Translations under genes and position numbers: made by a program
The notes under the pieces: model-generated
Databases searched by the model: none
The model's input: only the letters and a program-made list of their open reading frames with translations
Told to the model about the DNA's origin: nothing
In this document: positions 18,327 through 28,185 of the stretch, piece by piece
Numbering within the stretch: position 1 is the first letter of the stretch
How the letters are laid out: each line of letters opens with the position of its first letter
Origin: an uncultured Clostridia bacterium
Lineage (GTDB): Bacteria; Bacillota; Clostridia; Oscillospirales; Ruminococcaceae
Direction: 5' to 3'
Length of the DNA: 64,000 nucleotides
NCBI GenBank assembly: GCA_947304245.1
Contig: CAMZAK010000003.1
Span: 1-64,000 of the forward strand

Positions 18327-18821
18327 AATTCAATTAAAGCTTAAGGCAAGAAGATTTTTCAATTGTGTAAATATTTATACATAAATAAATAAATGTTATA
18401 AAATTAGGAACTAAGTATTTAGTAATAAATTATAAGAATTAATCTAATTAATATTTTAAATTTAATAATAAAAAGACAGTTATTTTTTATGTGTTTATTT
18501 TGTAGTGTTTAAAAAATTAACTATTAATATATCATCCTTTTAAATTTTAAAATAATATGTAACATTAAAAGATTTAAAAATATAAATTAAATTTTAAGCT
18601 GATTTTTTAATTTTTGCATATAAAAATTTAGTTTAATTATAGCAAAAATTTTATTATTATAAATATTATTATGATATGTTGAAAAAATTTAATAAAACTA
18701 TTTATTTTAAGTGTGGTATAAAAATTTTTTATAGTGGTAAAGAGATAAAACATATTTTAAACTTAATAATAATTAAAATTGTTATTTATTTGTGTTTATT
18801 TTGTGGTGTTTAAAAATTTAA
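18327..18821. repeat. non-coding spacer with two degenerate copies of a unit of about 300 bases
   Basis: No supported ORF. 18473-18530 (TTATGTGTTTATTTTGTAGTG core) recurs at 18777-18830 (TTTGTGTTTATTTTGTGGTG). The preceding ATATTTTAAATTTAATAATAA (18450s) recurs near 18755, giving a spacing of about 304 bases. The second copy ends at the 3' end of pgsA, so it may derive from the pgsA tail. Confidence 0.55.
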
Positions 18822-19367
18822 TTAATTATTTGTTAAAAGTTTTATGTTTTGCTTAATGTAAACTATGCCAGAAATTGTGGTTAGAATTGTTGAAATGTAA
18901 ACCAAAGCATTATAAGAATAAAACAAAAAATAATTATTATTTATTATGTAAAGTAAGGTTAAAATTGAAGCTAAAATTTGTGTTACAGTTTTAAACTTAC
19001 CCAAAAAATTAGCAGCTAAAACTTTATTGTTTTTGCTTGCTACTAGTCTAATTAAAAAAACTAAAAATTCTCTAGTAAACATTAAAAAAACAACATAAAC
19101 GTTAATTAATTTAAGTTCTAGAAAGCATAAATATGCTGCTGTTATTAGAATTTTATCTGCTAGTGGGTCTAGAAACTTTCCTAAATTTGTTATTAAATTT
19201 TTCTTTCTTGCTATGAACCCATCTAAAAAATCTGTTAATGAAGCAACAAGAAAAACTAAAAGCGCTAAATAATTAAAAATTTGGTTTTTTTCTTTTAGTT
19301 TTAAAAAAACAATTAAAAGAGGTGAAATAATTATTCTAAAAATTGTGAGTTTGTTTGCTGTGTTCAT
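18822..19367 (-). CDS. pgsA: CDP-diacylglycerol--glycerol-3-phosphate 3-phosphatidyltransferase
   Basis: 181 residues with four to five membrane helices. The CDP-alcohol phosphotransferase signature D-x2-DG-x2-AR-x8-G-x3-D-x3-D is intact (DFLDGFIARKK ... GKFLDPLADK, about residues 44-68). It makes phosphatidylglycerol phosphate at the membrane. RBS GGAG precedes ATG. Follows rimO with a 13-base gap, the same pairing as in many Clostridia. Confidence 0.93.
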   Translation of the reverse strand: MNTANKLTIFRIIISPLLIVFLKLKEKNQIFNYLALLVFLVASLTDFLDGFIARKKNLITNLGKFLDPLADKILITAAYLCFLELKLINVYVVFLMFTREFLVFLIRLVASKNNKVLAANFLGKFKTVTQILASILTLLYIINNNYFLFYSYNALVYISTILTTISGIVYIKQNIKLLTNN

Positions 19368-19380
19368 TGTTTTCTCCTCT

Positions 19381-20721
19381 TTAACATAGTTTATTTAAAA
19401 ATTCTCCAACTAGGTTTTCTTCTTTTGTTGCTGTAACTTTAACTTTAACAAAATCTCCATTTTTTAACTTTTCAGAAGAATTAAAGTAAACCAAACAATC
19501 CACCTCAGGTGCGTCTTTTTTTGTTCTTCCTATGTATTTGTTTTCATCTTGTTTTTCATCCACAATAACGGTTAAATTTTTAGAAATTTCTTCTTTTGCT
19601 TGTTTTATTATTATTTTTTCAGATTCTTCATAAATTAGCTGTGTTCTTTTTAGTTTAACTTTTTCGCTTATTTGGTTTTTAAAATTAAAAGATTTTGTTC
19701 CTTCTTCATTGGAATATTTAAAACATCCTAAACGATTAAACTTAATTTTTTTAACAAAATTTAAAAGTTCGTTAAATTGCTCTTCTGTTTCTCCCGGAAA
19801 GCCCGCAATTAGGCTTGTTCTAATTGTTGCGTTAGGGATTATTTTTCTTATTAAATTTATTTTTTCAATAATTTGTTTAGAATTTGTTTTTCTGTTCATT
19901 TTTTCTAATATTAAGTCGTTAATGTGTTGTATTGGTAAGTCGAAATAGGGCAAAATGTTTTCTGTTTTTGCAATTGTTTTAATTAAAGATTCTTTAATTA
20001 GTTCTGGGTATAAATATAACAACCTAATCCATTTAAAATTTAATTTAGAAAGTTTTTTTAAAAGGTCTTCTAGTTTTAGTTCATTGTAAAGGTCTAACCC
20101 GTAATATGCTGTGTTTTGTGCAATTAAAATTAATTCTTTAACATTTTTCTCTTCTAGCCATTTTGCTTCTTTTAAAATTTCTTCAATTGGTTTACTTTTA
20201 AACCTTCCTCTTATGTAGGGTATTGCGCAATAACTGCAAAAATTGTTGCAGCCTTCTGCAATTTTTAAGTAGGCATAATGACTAGGTGTTGAAATAACTC
20301 TAACCTTTTCACAATTAGTTGTTGTTAAAGCAGGTCCACTATAAAATTTTTTTGTGTTGTTTTTTTTCAAACTATTTTTAATTGCTTTTTTAATTTGTTG
20401 TTGTGAGTTAATTTCTAAAACGGCGTCCACTTCAGGAATTTTTTCTAAAATTTCTTTTTTATATCTTTGTGCTAAGCAGCCTGTTACTATAACAGACTTT
20501 AAATTCTCTTTTTTCTTTTCAACAAACTCTAAAATTGTGTTTATTGCTTCTTCCTTTGCGGCTTCTATGAATGCGCAGGTATTTATTACAACAACATCGC
20601 TTTCGTTTTCATCTGCAACAATTGAAAATTCATCGTCTTTGTTTAAATCTCCTAACATATATTCGGTGTCCACCATGTTTTTAGAACACCCCAAAGAAAC
20701 AAACCCAACTTTAATTGGCAT
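19381..20721 (-). CDS. rimO: ribosomal protein uS12 methylthiotransferase
   Basis: 446 residues, full length. N-terminal UPF0004 domain with cluster cysteines (FVSLGCSKNMVDTE, NTCAF, VTGCLAQRY), radical SAM core CNNFCSYCAIPYIRGRFKS (about residues 150-168), and a C-terminal TRAM domain (about 380-446). It adds a methylthio group to the conserved aspartate of S12 using two iron-sulfur clusters and SAM. AAAGGAG precedes ATG. A decayed fragment of its radical SAM region lies just upstream. Confidence 0.95.
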   Translation of the reverse strand: MPIKVGFVSLGCSKNMVDTEYMLGDLNKDDEFSIVADENESDVVVINTCAFIEAAKEEAINTILEFVEKKKENLKSVIVTGCLAQRYKKEILEKIPEVDAVLEINSQQQIKKAIKNSLKKNNTKKFYSGPALTTTNCEKVRVISTPSHYAYLKIAEGCNNFCSYCAIPYIRGRFKSKPIEEILKEAKWLEEKNVKELILIAQNTAYYGLDLYNELKLEDLLKKLSKLNFKWIRLLYLYPELIKESLIKTIAKTENILPYFDLPIQHINDLILEKMNRKTNSKQIIEKINLIRKIIPNATIRTSLIAGFPGETEEQFNELLNFVKKIKFNRLGCFKYSNEEGTKSFNFKNQISEKVKLKRTQLIYEESEKIIIKQAKEEISKNLTVIVDEKQDENKYIGRTKKDAPEVDCLVYFNSSEKLKNGDFVKVKVTATKEENLVGEFLNKLC

Positions 20722-20819
20722 TTTAAACTCCTTTAATGTTAAATCTTATTTTAAAGTTTGTTATTAATAGCTTCAATTTTTTCTAATTTGTTTTTTAAAA
20801 TTTTCTAATTGATTTAATT

Positions 20820-20945
20820 TTAAATTTTTCTATTATTCGTGGTATTGCATAATAACCGCAACAATTGTTGTAATCTTTTGCAATTTTTAATATGAATAAT
20901 AACTAAGTGTTGAAAGAACTCTAACTTTTTCAAAATTAGTTTCTG
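20820..20945 (-). pseudogene. decayed fragment of the rimO radical SAM region
   Basis: About 125 bases repeat 20207-20334 of rimO in the same orientation. Shared tracts include ATTGTTG, TTGCAATTTTTAA and TAGGTGTTGAAA/AAGTGTTGAAA, with many point changes and stops. It lies between recX and the rimO start, upstream of the parent, unlike the other fragments here, which lie downstream of theirs. Confidence 0.8.
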
Positions 20946-20956
20946 TGGTGTAATTT

Positions 20957-21556
20957 TTAATATTTTAACAGATTAATAGCATTAATAATGTTGCTGTAAT
21001 TGTGCCCTTTTCTTAAAAGAGAGGCTACAACTTTTTTTTTAGAATTTTCATCCTTTATTTTATTTAAATATTTCTTTAAAATTAAATTCTTTAAATTTTC
21101 TTCATAATTAATTTCTAATTTTTCAACAGCTTTTTTAGCTAAATCTTCTTTTACTCCTTTTTTAACTATTTCTAAAACCGCTAATTTTTTTCCTTTGTTT
21201 TTGTTTACTATTAATTTTTTAGCTAAATTTTCAGCATATTTTAAATCGTTAACATATTTTAATTTTTCCATTTTTAACACAATTGCTTTAGATATGTTTT
21301 GCGGCACAACTTTATTTAGTTTTAAAAACAGTTCTTTTTTGGAGTAATCTTTAATTTTAAGCAAATTTAATGCTTTATTTTCTGCATACTTTAATTGGCC
21401 AATAACTTTAATTTTTTTAACATATTCTATGGGGTAATCTGCATTATTTTTAATTTTTAAACTGTCTAAACTTTTTTTGCTAAAATAACCTAAAAATTTT
21501 TCGTTAGCAAAAACTTTAAAATATATTCCTTTTCTTTCTCCAATTTTTAAAATCAT
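20957..21556 (-). CDS. recX: RecA regulator RecX
   Basis: 199 residues, helical and basic. RecX-type repeats are recognisable: AENKALNLLKIKDYSKKEL, LKYVNDLKYAENLA and VVASLLRKGHNYSNIINAI near the C terminus. RecX modulates RecA filaments by direct binding. Starts 4 bases after recA, so the two are probably translated from one message. Confidence 0.85.
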   Translation of the reverse strand: MILKIGERKGIYFKVFANEKFLGYFSKKSLDSLKIKNNADYPIEYVKKIKVIGQLKYAENKALNLLKIKDYSKKELFLKLNKVVPQNISKAIVLKMEKLKYVNDLKYAENLAKKLIVNKNKGKKLAVLEIVKKGVKEDLAKKAVEKLEINYEENLKNLILKKYLNKIKDENSKKKVVASLLRKGHNYSNIINAINLLKY

Positions 21557-21560
21557 ATTT

Positions 21561-22712
21561 TTAAAAATCTTCTTCGTCTGGTATTACATCTAGGTTTTCT
21601 TCAAACGTTTCATTGGGTTCTAATTCTTCTTGTGAAACTTCTTGTGTTACAATTTCTTCTTCTTTTGTTGAATCGTAATAATCATTATTTTTAATTTTTT
21701 CTTTAACTAGGTCTTCTATTTCACTGCAAATTTCAGGATTTTTTTCTAAAAATATTTTAGCATTTTCTTTGCCTTGCCCAATTTTTTGGCCTTTGTATGA
21801 AAACCATGCTCCACTTTTGTTAACAATGTTAAAGTTAACTGCTATGTCTAAAATTTCTATTAGGTAGGATATTCCAACGCCATATATTAAATTAAACTGA
21901 GCTTCTTTAAAAGGAGGAGCAACCTTGTTTTTGGTTATTTTACACCTAACCTTGCTTCCAATTATTTGGCCGTTTTCTTTTAGCTGTTCTCCTCGTCTAA
22001 CGTCTATTCTAACAGATGCGTAAAATTTTAGCGCTCTTCCTCCTGGCGTTGTTTCTGGGTTTCCAAACATTACTCCAATTTTTTCTCTTATTTGGTTTAT
22101 GAAGATTGCAGCACAATTTGTTTTACTAATAATTGATGTTAGTTTTCGCATAGCTTGCGACATAAGCCTTGCTTGAAGTCCAATGTTAGCGTCTCCCATT
22201 TCACCTTCAATTTCTGCTTTTGTTGTCATTGCTGCAACCGAGTCTAGAATTATTACGTCCACTGCTGCAGAACGCACTAAAGTTTCTATTATTTCTAGTG
22301 CTTGTTCTCCAGAACTTGGCTGGGAAACCAACAAAGAATTTATGTCCACCCCTAAAATTTTAGCATATTTAGGGTCTAGCGCGTGCTCCACATCAACAAA
22401 AGCAACAGTGCCGCCATTTTTTTGTGCTTGTGCTGCAACAGATAAAGCAACGGTTGTTTTTCCTGAAGATTCGGGGCCATATATTTCTGTTATTCTTCCT
22501 CTTGGAATGCCGCCTATGCCAAGGGCCATGTCTAAGCCTAAAGAGCCTGTGGGAATTGCTTCAATGTCTAGAGATTGGTTTGCTCCTAGTTTCATTATTG
22601 CACCTTTCCCGAAATTTTTTTCTATTTGTTTTAGAGCGTTTTCTAAAGCAATTTTTCTTTCATTTGAATTGTTAACCTTAACGTTTTCTTTTAAGTCTAA
22701 TTTTTTAGCCAT
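21561..22712 (-). CDS. recA: recombinase RecA
   Basis: 383 residues, slightly longer than most because of an acidic C-terminal tail. Walker [10 protein letters not shown] (about residues 74-82), [12 protein letters not shown], Walker [12 protein letters not shown], the L2 loop region [20 protein letters not shown] and the KNKVAPPFK block are intact. It drives homologous recombination and LexA cleavage. AAGGAG precedes ATG. Retention of recA/recX fits the frequent local duplications seen here. Confidence 0.98.
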   Translation of the reverse strand: MAKKLDLKENVKVNNSNERKIALENALKQIEKNFGKGAIMKLGANQSLDIEAIPTGSLGLDMALGIGGIPRGRITEIYGPESSGKTTVALSVAAQAQKNGGTVAFVDVEHALDPKYAKILGVDINSLLVSQPSSGEQALEIIETLVRSAAVDVIILDSVAAMTTKAEIEGEMGDANIGLQARLMSQAMRKLTSIISKTNCAAIFINQIREKIGVMFGNPETTPGGRALKFYASVRIDVRRGEQLKENGQIIGSKVRCKITKNKVAPPFKEAQFNLIYGVGISYLIEILDIAVNFNIVNKSGAWFSYKGQKIGQGKENAKIFLEKNPEICSEIEDLVKEKIKNNDYYDSTKEEEIVTQEVSQEELEPNETFEENLDVIPDEEDF

Positions 22713-22735
22713 TTTAAATTCTCCTTAATTAAAAA

Positions 22736-23557
22736 TTAAAATTTTCCAACAACTACTCTGTCTTTGTTGTTTAAATCTTTATGTGTAATAACATTATGAA
22801 AACCATTTTCTTTTAAAATTTTCTCCACCGAACTTTTTTGTAAAGCGCCTATTTCAAAAACTATGTGTGCACCTTTTTTTAAACTGTTTTTCCAGTTTGA
22901 GCAAATTTTTTTGTAATATTCTAACCCATCTTCTCCACCATACAAAGAATTAAATGGTTCAAAAGAAACTTCTTTTTGTAAATTTTCCACATCTTTTTTT
23001 GTTAAATAGGGTGGGTTGCTAACCAATAAATTTATGTTTTTAAACTTTTTTGCAAATTTTTCATTTAAAATATCTCCTCTAATTAATTTTACTACATTTT
23101 TAAAAGGTTTTAAATTTTTTTTTGCAAATTTTAATGCTTTAAAATATTTTTCTATTGCAAATATTTTAACATTTTTTTTATTTTTTGCAATAGCAGCAGA
23201 AATGCAACCAGAGCCGGTTCCGAGTTCTAAAATAACATCTTTAGTTTTAATTAAACTCAAACATTTTTCAACTAAAATTTCTGTGTCCTGCCTTGGAATT
23301 AAAACGCCTTTTCCAACTTTAATTGGCACACCATAAAACTCCCAATTTTTAATTAAATATTGTAGTGGTGTGCCTTCTTTTCTCTTTTTAGCTAATTTTT
23401 TGCATTTTTTAATTAGTTTAGGTTTTATTTCTTTTTTTAAAAGCCATTCTTCCTTTGAAAGTTTCGTTATATGTGAAATTATTATGTCTGCTTCAAAATT
23501 TTTGTTTTCTTGGTTTTTTAAAATTTCTTCTAATTCTTTTTTTAGTTTAAATAACAT
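22736..23557 (-). CDS. prmC: peptide chain release factor N5-glutamine methyltransferase
   Basis: 273 residues. N-terminal helical domain, then a Rossmann methyltransferase domain with motif I ILELGTGSGCISAAIA (about residue 112) and catalytic VSNPPY (about 185). It methylates the GGQ glutamine of release factors using SAM. Lies 23 bases upstream of recA on the same strand. prfA is not in the window. Confidence 0.93.
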   Translation of the reverse strand: MLFKLKKELEEILKNQENKNFEADIIISHITKLSKEEWLLKKEIKPKLIKKCKKLAKKRKEGTPLQYLIKNWEFYGVPIKVGKGVLIPRQDTEILVEKCLSLIKTKDVILELGTGSGCISAAIAKNKKNVKIFAIEKYFKALKFAKKNLKPFKNVVKLIRGDILNEKFAKKFKNINLLVSNPPYLTKKDVENLQKEVSFEPFNSLYGGEDGLEYYKKICSNWKNSLKKGAHIVFEIGALQKSSVEKILKENGFHNVITHKDLNNKDRVVVGKF

Positions 23558-23577
23558 TTTGTTCTCACTTTTAACAA

Positions 23578-24492
23578 TTAATTTTTTAAAACTTCTTTTA
23601 ATGCCTTAATTGCAATTTCAATTTGTTTTTCATCTGGTTCTTTAGTTGTAATTCTTTGCAGCATTAGCCCTGGAGTAATTAAAATTTTAATTAGTTTGTT
23701 TTGGCTGTTTCCAGCAAATTTTAAAATTTCATAAGATATGCCTGTAATTAATGGCAGCATTAAAATTTTAAAAAGCACTCTAACAATTAAATTTTTCCAT
23801 GTTAGAAAAGAGAATGTTAAAATAGAAATAAAGAACACAATAAAAATGAAATTTGTTCCACATCTTGGGTGAAACCTTTTTTGTTTTTTAACGTTTTCTA
23901 CTGTTAATTCTAATCCTTCTTCTAAACAAAATATGCTTTTGTGTTCTGCACCGTGATATTCAAATGTTCTTTTAATATCTTTAAAATTAGAAATTAAAAT
24001 TAAATATATTAAAAAAATTGTTATTTTAATTATGCCTTCAAAAAAAACTTTTAAAATGTTGTTGTTAAAAGTTGTTAACTTACTGGCATTTTTAACAAAA
24101 AATGAAGGCAAAAACATGAAAAAAGCTATTGCGAAAAAAATGCCTAGTAAAATACTAAAAAAATTAAATATTTTTAAAATGTTGCTTTCTTTTTCTTCTT
24201 TTTCTTCTTTTTCTTTTTCAATGTTTTGAGACTTTTCAGCAGACTTTAAAAGGCATTTGTAGCCAACAATTAAAGAAACAATCATTTCAATAACGCCACG
24301 AAAAATTGGAATTTTTTTATACCACTTAATTTTTTCTAAAAAGTTAATTTTAAATGTTTTTAAATATATTTCGTCGTTTTGTTTTCTAACTGCCATAGAA
24401 ACAAAATTTTGTTTTCTCATCATAACGCCTTCTATTAGAGCTTGACCACCAACTTTAATTTTTGTTTTTTCTTTTTCAGTTTTTTCTTTCAT
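23578..24492 (-). CDS. DUF1385 membrane protein
   Basis: 304 residues. The N-terminal signature VGGQALIEGVMMRKQNFVSM identifies the DUF1385 (YqhQ-like) family. Several membrane helices and the conserved YHGAEHKSIFCLEEG and RFHPRCGTNF blocks follow, then an ending in LMLQRITTKEPDEKQIE. The biochemical role is not established. In many Clostridia it sits directly before prmC near rpmE/prfA, and the same order is kept here. Confidence 0.9.
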   Translation of the reverse strand: MKEKTEKEKTKIKVGGQALIEGVMMRKQNFVSMAVRKQNDEIYLKTFKINFLEKIKWYKKIPIFRGVIEMIVSLIVGYKCLLKSAEKSQNIEKEKEEKEEKESNILKIFNFFSILLGIFFAIAFFMFLPSFFVKNASKLTTFNNNILKVFFEGIIKITIFLIYLILISNFKDIKRTFEYHGAEHKSIFCLEEGLELTVENVKKQKRFHPRCGTNFIFIVFFISILTFSFLTWKNLIVRVLFKILMLPLITGISYEILKFAGNSQNKLIKILITPGLMLQRITTKEPDEKQIEIAIKALKEVLKN

Positions 24493-24513
24493 TTAAATTA
24501 ACTCCAAATTTAA

Positions 24514-25917
24514 TTAATTGTAAAGGTTAAATTCAACATTAACAGTAGTGCCTTTTTCTAAAACGCTTTCAAATGTTATTGTGCCATTATGTTTTTCAAT
24601 AATTTCTTTAACAATTGAAAGGCCAATTCCGGAACCTTTTTTTGTTGGCTGGGCTTTAAAAAATTTTTCTGTTATGTGAGATAAATCTTTTTTTGAAATT
24701 CCACAACCTGTGTCTTTTACACTAATTTTAACTTTTTTATCTGTAACGCTGGTGTTTATTGTAATGTTGCTTCCCGGTTCTGAATATTTAACAGCATTAT
24801 CTATTATGTTTATGAAAACTTGACGAATTCTGTTTTTGTCTCCAAATATTACAGGTATTGCTTTTTGCTCGTTATATGTTAACGTTTTCCCTTCCTTTAG
24901 TGCAATGTCTGAATACATTAAAACTGCTTCTTCTAGTTCTGCAAAGATATCCATTTTTTCTTTTTTTAAAATGAAATGACCATTTTGAATTTTAGAAAAA
25001 TCTAAAAGTTCTTCAACCATTTCTGCTAGTCTCAAAACTTCTTTATATATTATTTTCATTCCTTTATTTAAAATTTCTTTGTTTTTTTCTTTTGTGTTTA
25101 AAATTGTTTCGCTCCAACCTTGAATTGCGGTTAGTGGTGTTCTTAATTCATGCGAAACAGAAGAAATGAATTCGTTTTTTAAATATTCTGAATTGCTAAT
25201 TTCATTTGCCATAAAATTTATTGAATTGCAAAGGTCTTTAATTTCATAGTGGTAATTTTTTTTAATTTTATATTTCAAATTCCCTCTGGCTATTTCTTTA
25301 ATGGCAAGGTTAACCTCACGGACAGGGTTTACGAAATTTTTAATAAAAAACATTCCAGAAATTATTATTAAAATTAAAATTAAAAGGCTTAAAAAAATTG
25401 TAACAATCATTATATTTCTAATAATTAATTCTATTTTTTTAAGTGAAGAAATGTAAACTATGGTGGAAATTTCATTTTTTACAATTGGAAGTTTAATGCT
25501 ATACGTTAAAACGTAATCTTTGTTGTTTTTTAGTTTTATTTTTTTAAAATTTGCTTCTTTAAAAGCTTCTATTGCACAATCTTTTAAAAACGGATATTCT
25601 TTTTCAATTGGCATTTTGTTAGATGTTGTTAAAATTTCACCATCATAATTTAACCCAACAACAATTATATTATCATAATCTGTAAAATTTTCAATTAAAT
25701 TTTTTATTTTATTGGTTATGTCGTCTTGAGTGTCTTTAACTACAGAATTAATTGCATTATTTAAAATAGCAGAGTTTAATTTTATAGATTCCTTAGCGTA
25801 ATTATTAAAATATTGGTTTATTGCCACATAAATTATTAAATCTATTATGACTAAAATTAATGTTATTAGACCAATAAAGTTAAAAACCCATTTATATGTT
25901 ATGCTTTTAAATTTCAA
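24514..25917 (-). CDS. sensor histidine kinase (HPK1 type)
   Basis: About 467 residues. First membrane helix near residues 10-35, an extracytoplasmic sensor domain of about 130 residues, second helix near 165-190, HAMP, then HisKA with VSHELRTPLTAIQGW (phospho-His about 250) and HATPase with NAVKYS, DTGCGISKKDL, GSGIGLSIV. AAGGTGG six bases before TTG 25917 sets the start; the frame runs three codons further up. Paired with the response regulator 24 bases upstream. The layout resembles ResE/WalK/PhoR-like kinases; the signal is unknown. Confidence 0.93.
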   Translation of the reverse strand: MKFKSITYKWVFNFIGLITLILVIIDLIIYVAINQYFNNYAKESIKLNSAILNNAINSVVKDTQDDITNKIKNLIENFTDYDNIIVVGLNYDGEILTTSNKMPIEKEYPFLKDCAIEAFKEANFKKIKLKNNKDYVLTYSIKLPIVKNEISTIVYISSLKKIELIIRNIMIVTIFLSLLILILIIISGMFFIKNFVNPVREVNLAIKEIARGNLKYKIKKNYHYEIKDLCNSINFMANEISNSEYLKNEFISSVSHELRTPLTAIQGWSETILNTKEKNKEILNKGMKIIYKEVLRLAEMVEELLDFSKIQNGHFILKKEKMDIFAELEEAVLMYSDIALKEGKTLTYNEQKAIPVIFGDKNRIRQVFINIIDNAVKYSEPGSNITINTSVTDKKVKISVKDTGCGISKKDLSHITEKFFKAQPTKKGSGIGLSIVKEIIEKHNGTITFESVLEKGTTVNVEFNLYN

Positions 25918-25941
25918 AAAAACCACCTTGAAAATTTAATT

Positions 25942-26655
25942 TTAATATGTTTTTAGTGCCCACTTATAACCATATCCCCAAACAGTTTGAATAAACATTG
26001 GATTTGAAGGGTCTTTTTCAATTTTTATTCTAAGCCTTCTAACATTAACATCCACAATTTTAGAATCTCCGAAATATTCTTCCCCCCAAACTTGGCGCAA
26101 AATTGCTATTTTTTCTATGGATTTATTCGCATTCTTTAAAAATATATACATTAATTGATATTCTATGTGTGTTAACTCTATTTTTTTATCTTCTTTGTAG
26201 AGAATTCTAGTTTTTATGTTAAATTTAAAGGGGCCAGATTTAATAACATCAGAATTTTGAGAAGATTTGTTTTTTGTCATGGTAACTCTTCTGTAGATTG
26301 CATCAACTCTTGCAATTAATTCCGAAGGAGAAAATGGTTTTGCTATGTAGTCATCTGCTCCAATCATTAAACCTCTTACTTTGTCCATTTCTTGAGCTTT
26401 TGCTGTGAGCATTATTATGCCTAAATTTTCATTACTTTTTCTTAATTTTTTGCATATTTCAAATCCATCTATTCCAGGTAGCATTATGTCTAGAATTGCA
26501 ATGTCAATGTTAATGTTATTTTCATTTTCATTAAAAACTTTTAATGCTTCTTCACCACTAGAAACATCTGTTACCAAATAACCAGATCTTTCTAAATTAA
26601 TTTTTATGAATTCTCTTATTGCATCTTCATCTTCACAAATTAAAATTTGTTTCAT
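25942..26655 (-). CDS. OmpR-family response regulator
   Basis: 237 residues. Receiver domain (about 1-118) with the acidic pocket CEDED, phospho-acceptor in AILDIMLPGIDG and KPFSP lysine, then an OmpR-type winged helix (about 135-235) ending VWGYGYKW. GGAGG five bases before ATG 26655 sets the start. Cognate of the following kinase. Targets are not visible, but the lipoprotein gene directly upstream shares the operon. Confidence 0.95.
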   Translation of the reverse strand: MKQILICEDEDAIREFIKINLERSGYLVTDVSSGEEALKVFNENENNINIDIAILDIMLPGIDGFEICKKLRKSNENLGIIMLTAKAQEMDKVRGLMIGADDYIAKPFSPSELIARVDAIYRRVTMTKNKSSQNSDVIKSGPFKFNIKTRILYKEDKKIELTHIEYQLMYIFLKNANKSIEKIAILRQVWGEEYFGDSKIVDVNVRRLRIKIEKDPSNPMFIQTVWGYGYKWALKTY

Positions 26656-26677
26656 TAGTTCCTCCAACTGAATTTTT

Positions 26678-28078
26678 CTAATTTATTTTAAAAAACATAT
26701 CTTTTAACTCTTTTTTAGTTATTTTTAAATTTTTGTCTTCAATTTTCAAATTAGGATATATGTTCGCAATATATGAAATATTTTTATTTTTAGTTAAAAT
26801 GAAAAAACCATTTTCCAATGTTTCTTTATTTAAGGAATATTCTAAATTAATTGTTAAAAGTTTTTGTGAATCTTTTTCTAGAGAATTGTCGTAAACAAAA
26901 AAATCTATGTTTTTATTGTTATTTTTAAATTTTGCAGTAACTTTATTTTTCCATCTTTCTGGAAGTTTTAAGCCATATTCATGTTCAAAATCTATATATG
27001 TGTTTGAAAATTCTTTGTTTTCTTGTTGACTTATTAAATTATTTTTTTCTATTAAATTTCCCCATACTGTTATAAAAGGGATTGGAGTTTCTTTTTTAAA
27101 TTTCAAATTTTCTGAAGAATATCCTGGAAAAGGTTTGTTGTTTGCAATTTCTAATTTATTGTCTTTATTAATATCAAAAAAAGAAGTTTGGGTTAAATTA
27201 TCATGGTTAAAATCTTCTACTGCTTTTATGTTTAAACTGTTATTAGAAAAATTTAACACAAAATTGGATTTATTATAATTTTTTGAATCTTTATTGTTTA
27301 ATGTTAAAAACAAACATGGAGAATTTAAAGTGGTTGAATTGAATTCATATTTTTCAACGTTATTTGTACGATAGAAAGGTTCAAATTTTTCGCAATTTAA
27401 AATTTCAACCCCATCTTCATTTATTTCGTTAATTGTAAAATATTTAATTTTCTTATCTGATTTTAATTTTTCATTTAAATTTTCTGAAATTTTTAGGTTA
27501 TATTTATTAATTTCAAAATTATTAAAAGCATCTCCTAAAGTTATTAATTTTGGGCTTCCATTTAAGTTTACGTCGCAAAGAGTTAGGAAATTGTAGTTGG
27601 AAGAATAAATTTTTTTAAAATTTTCTGTTTTGCAGGTGTAGATGTCGTAATTTTTCTCAGAATTTTTAATTGTGCCTACTATTAAAAATTCCGTGTTATT
27701 TTTTTTGCTTTCTAGCGTTAAAACCTTATCTAGATTGTTCCCTGCAAGTGGAATATCTAAAACATAACGCCATTTTTCTTTTTCCTTTGAAAAAACCGCC
27801 ATTTTTAAATTAGATTTTTCTTTTGTTGTGTAAAACAAAACCGCTAATCTTTTATTATTTAAAAATGTTATTGCTGTTTTTTTACTGCAGTTTTCTGGGA
27901 TTTCTAAAATAATGTTAGATTTAAAATAGTTAGATTTTTTTAATGTGTTATATATTTCATACTCTTCGTTTTCAAATTCAGGAGAAGTTAAAAAGCTTCC
28001 ACCACCAGAAAAAAAGCAGCCAGTTAAACTAAATAATTGAATGGTTAGTGTTGTTATTAAACTTATTAATTTTTTTAT
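26678..28078 (-). CDS. secreted lipoprotein with VCBS/FG-GAP-like repeats; apparent AUA start
   Basis: Extending the frame past the first TTG (27838) recovers a textbook lipoprotein signal: KKLISLITTLTIQLFSLTGC, lipobox LTGC with Cys at about residue 21, then FSGGGS. No ATG, GTG or TTG lies between the Shine-Dalgarno AAGGAG and this signal. The only codon in place for a start is ATA at 28078, 9 bases after AAGGAG. Total about 466 residues. The body has repeated acidic loops (DVNLNGSPKL, EINEDGVEIL, DINKDNKLEI) like VCBS/FG-GAP calcium-binding blades. Probably surface-anchored, co-transcribed with the two-component system and perhaps feeding it. Either a rare AUA start or a recently damaged start codon. 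Confidence 0.7.
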   Translation of the reverse strand: MKKLISLITTLTIQLFSLTGCFFSGGGSFLTSPEFENEEYEIYNTLKKSNYFKSNIILEIPENCSKKTAITFLNNKRLAVLFYTTKEKSNLKMAVFSKEKEKWRYVLDIPLAGNNLDKVLTLESKKNNTEFLIVGTIKNSEKNYDIYTCKTENFKKIYSSNYNFLTLCDVNLNGSPKLITLGDAFNNFEINKYNLKISENLNEKLKSDKKIKYFTINEINEDGVEILNCEKFEPFYRTNNVEKYEFNSTTLNSPCLFLTLNNKDSKNYNKSNFVLNFSNNSLNIKAVEDFNHDNLTQTSFFDINKDNKLEIANNKPFPGYSSENLKFKKETPIPFITVWGNLIEKNNLISQQENKEFSNTYIDFEHEYGLKLPERWKNKVTAKFKNNNKNIDFFVYDNSLEKDSQKLLTINLEYSLNKETLENGFFILTKNKNISYIANIYPNLKIEDKNLKITKKELKDMFFKIN

Positions 28079-28117
28079 TTGATTTTTCTCCTTAAATTTA
28101 ATATTTGAAACTAAAAT

Positions 28118-28146
28118 ATGATATCATAAAAATGACTGTATTGCAA
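28118..28146 (-). promoter_or_regulatory. promoter of the lipoprotein/two-component operon
   Basis: On the minus strand TTGCAA (28146-28141), 17-base spacer, TATCAT (28123-28118). The -10 lies in a 10-base palindrome ATGATATCAT, and the site is between divergent genes. Confidence 0.5.
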
Positions 28147-28185
28147 TTTTATTTTTTGTTAAAAATTTTTTAAGGAGTTTTAATT

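Noticed and set aside
22183-22728. 181-codon plus-strand ORF opposite recA
   Set aside because: Antisense of a strongly conserved recA reading frame; composition typical of a shadow.
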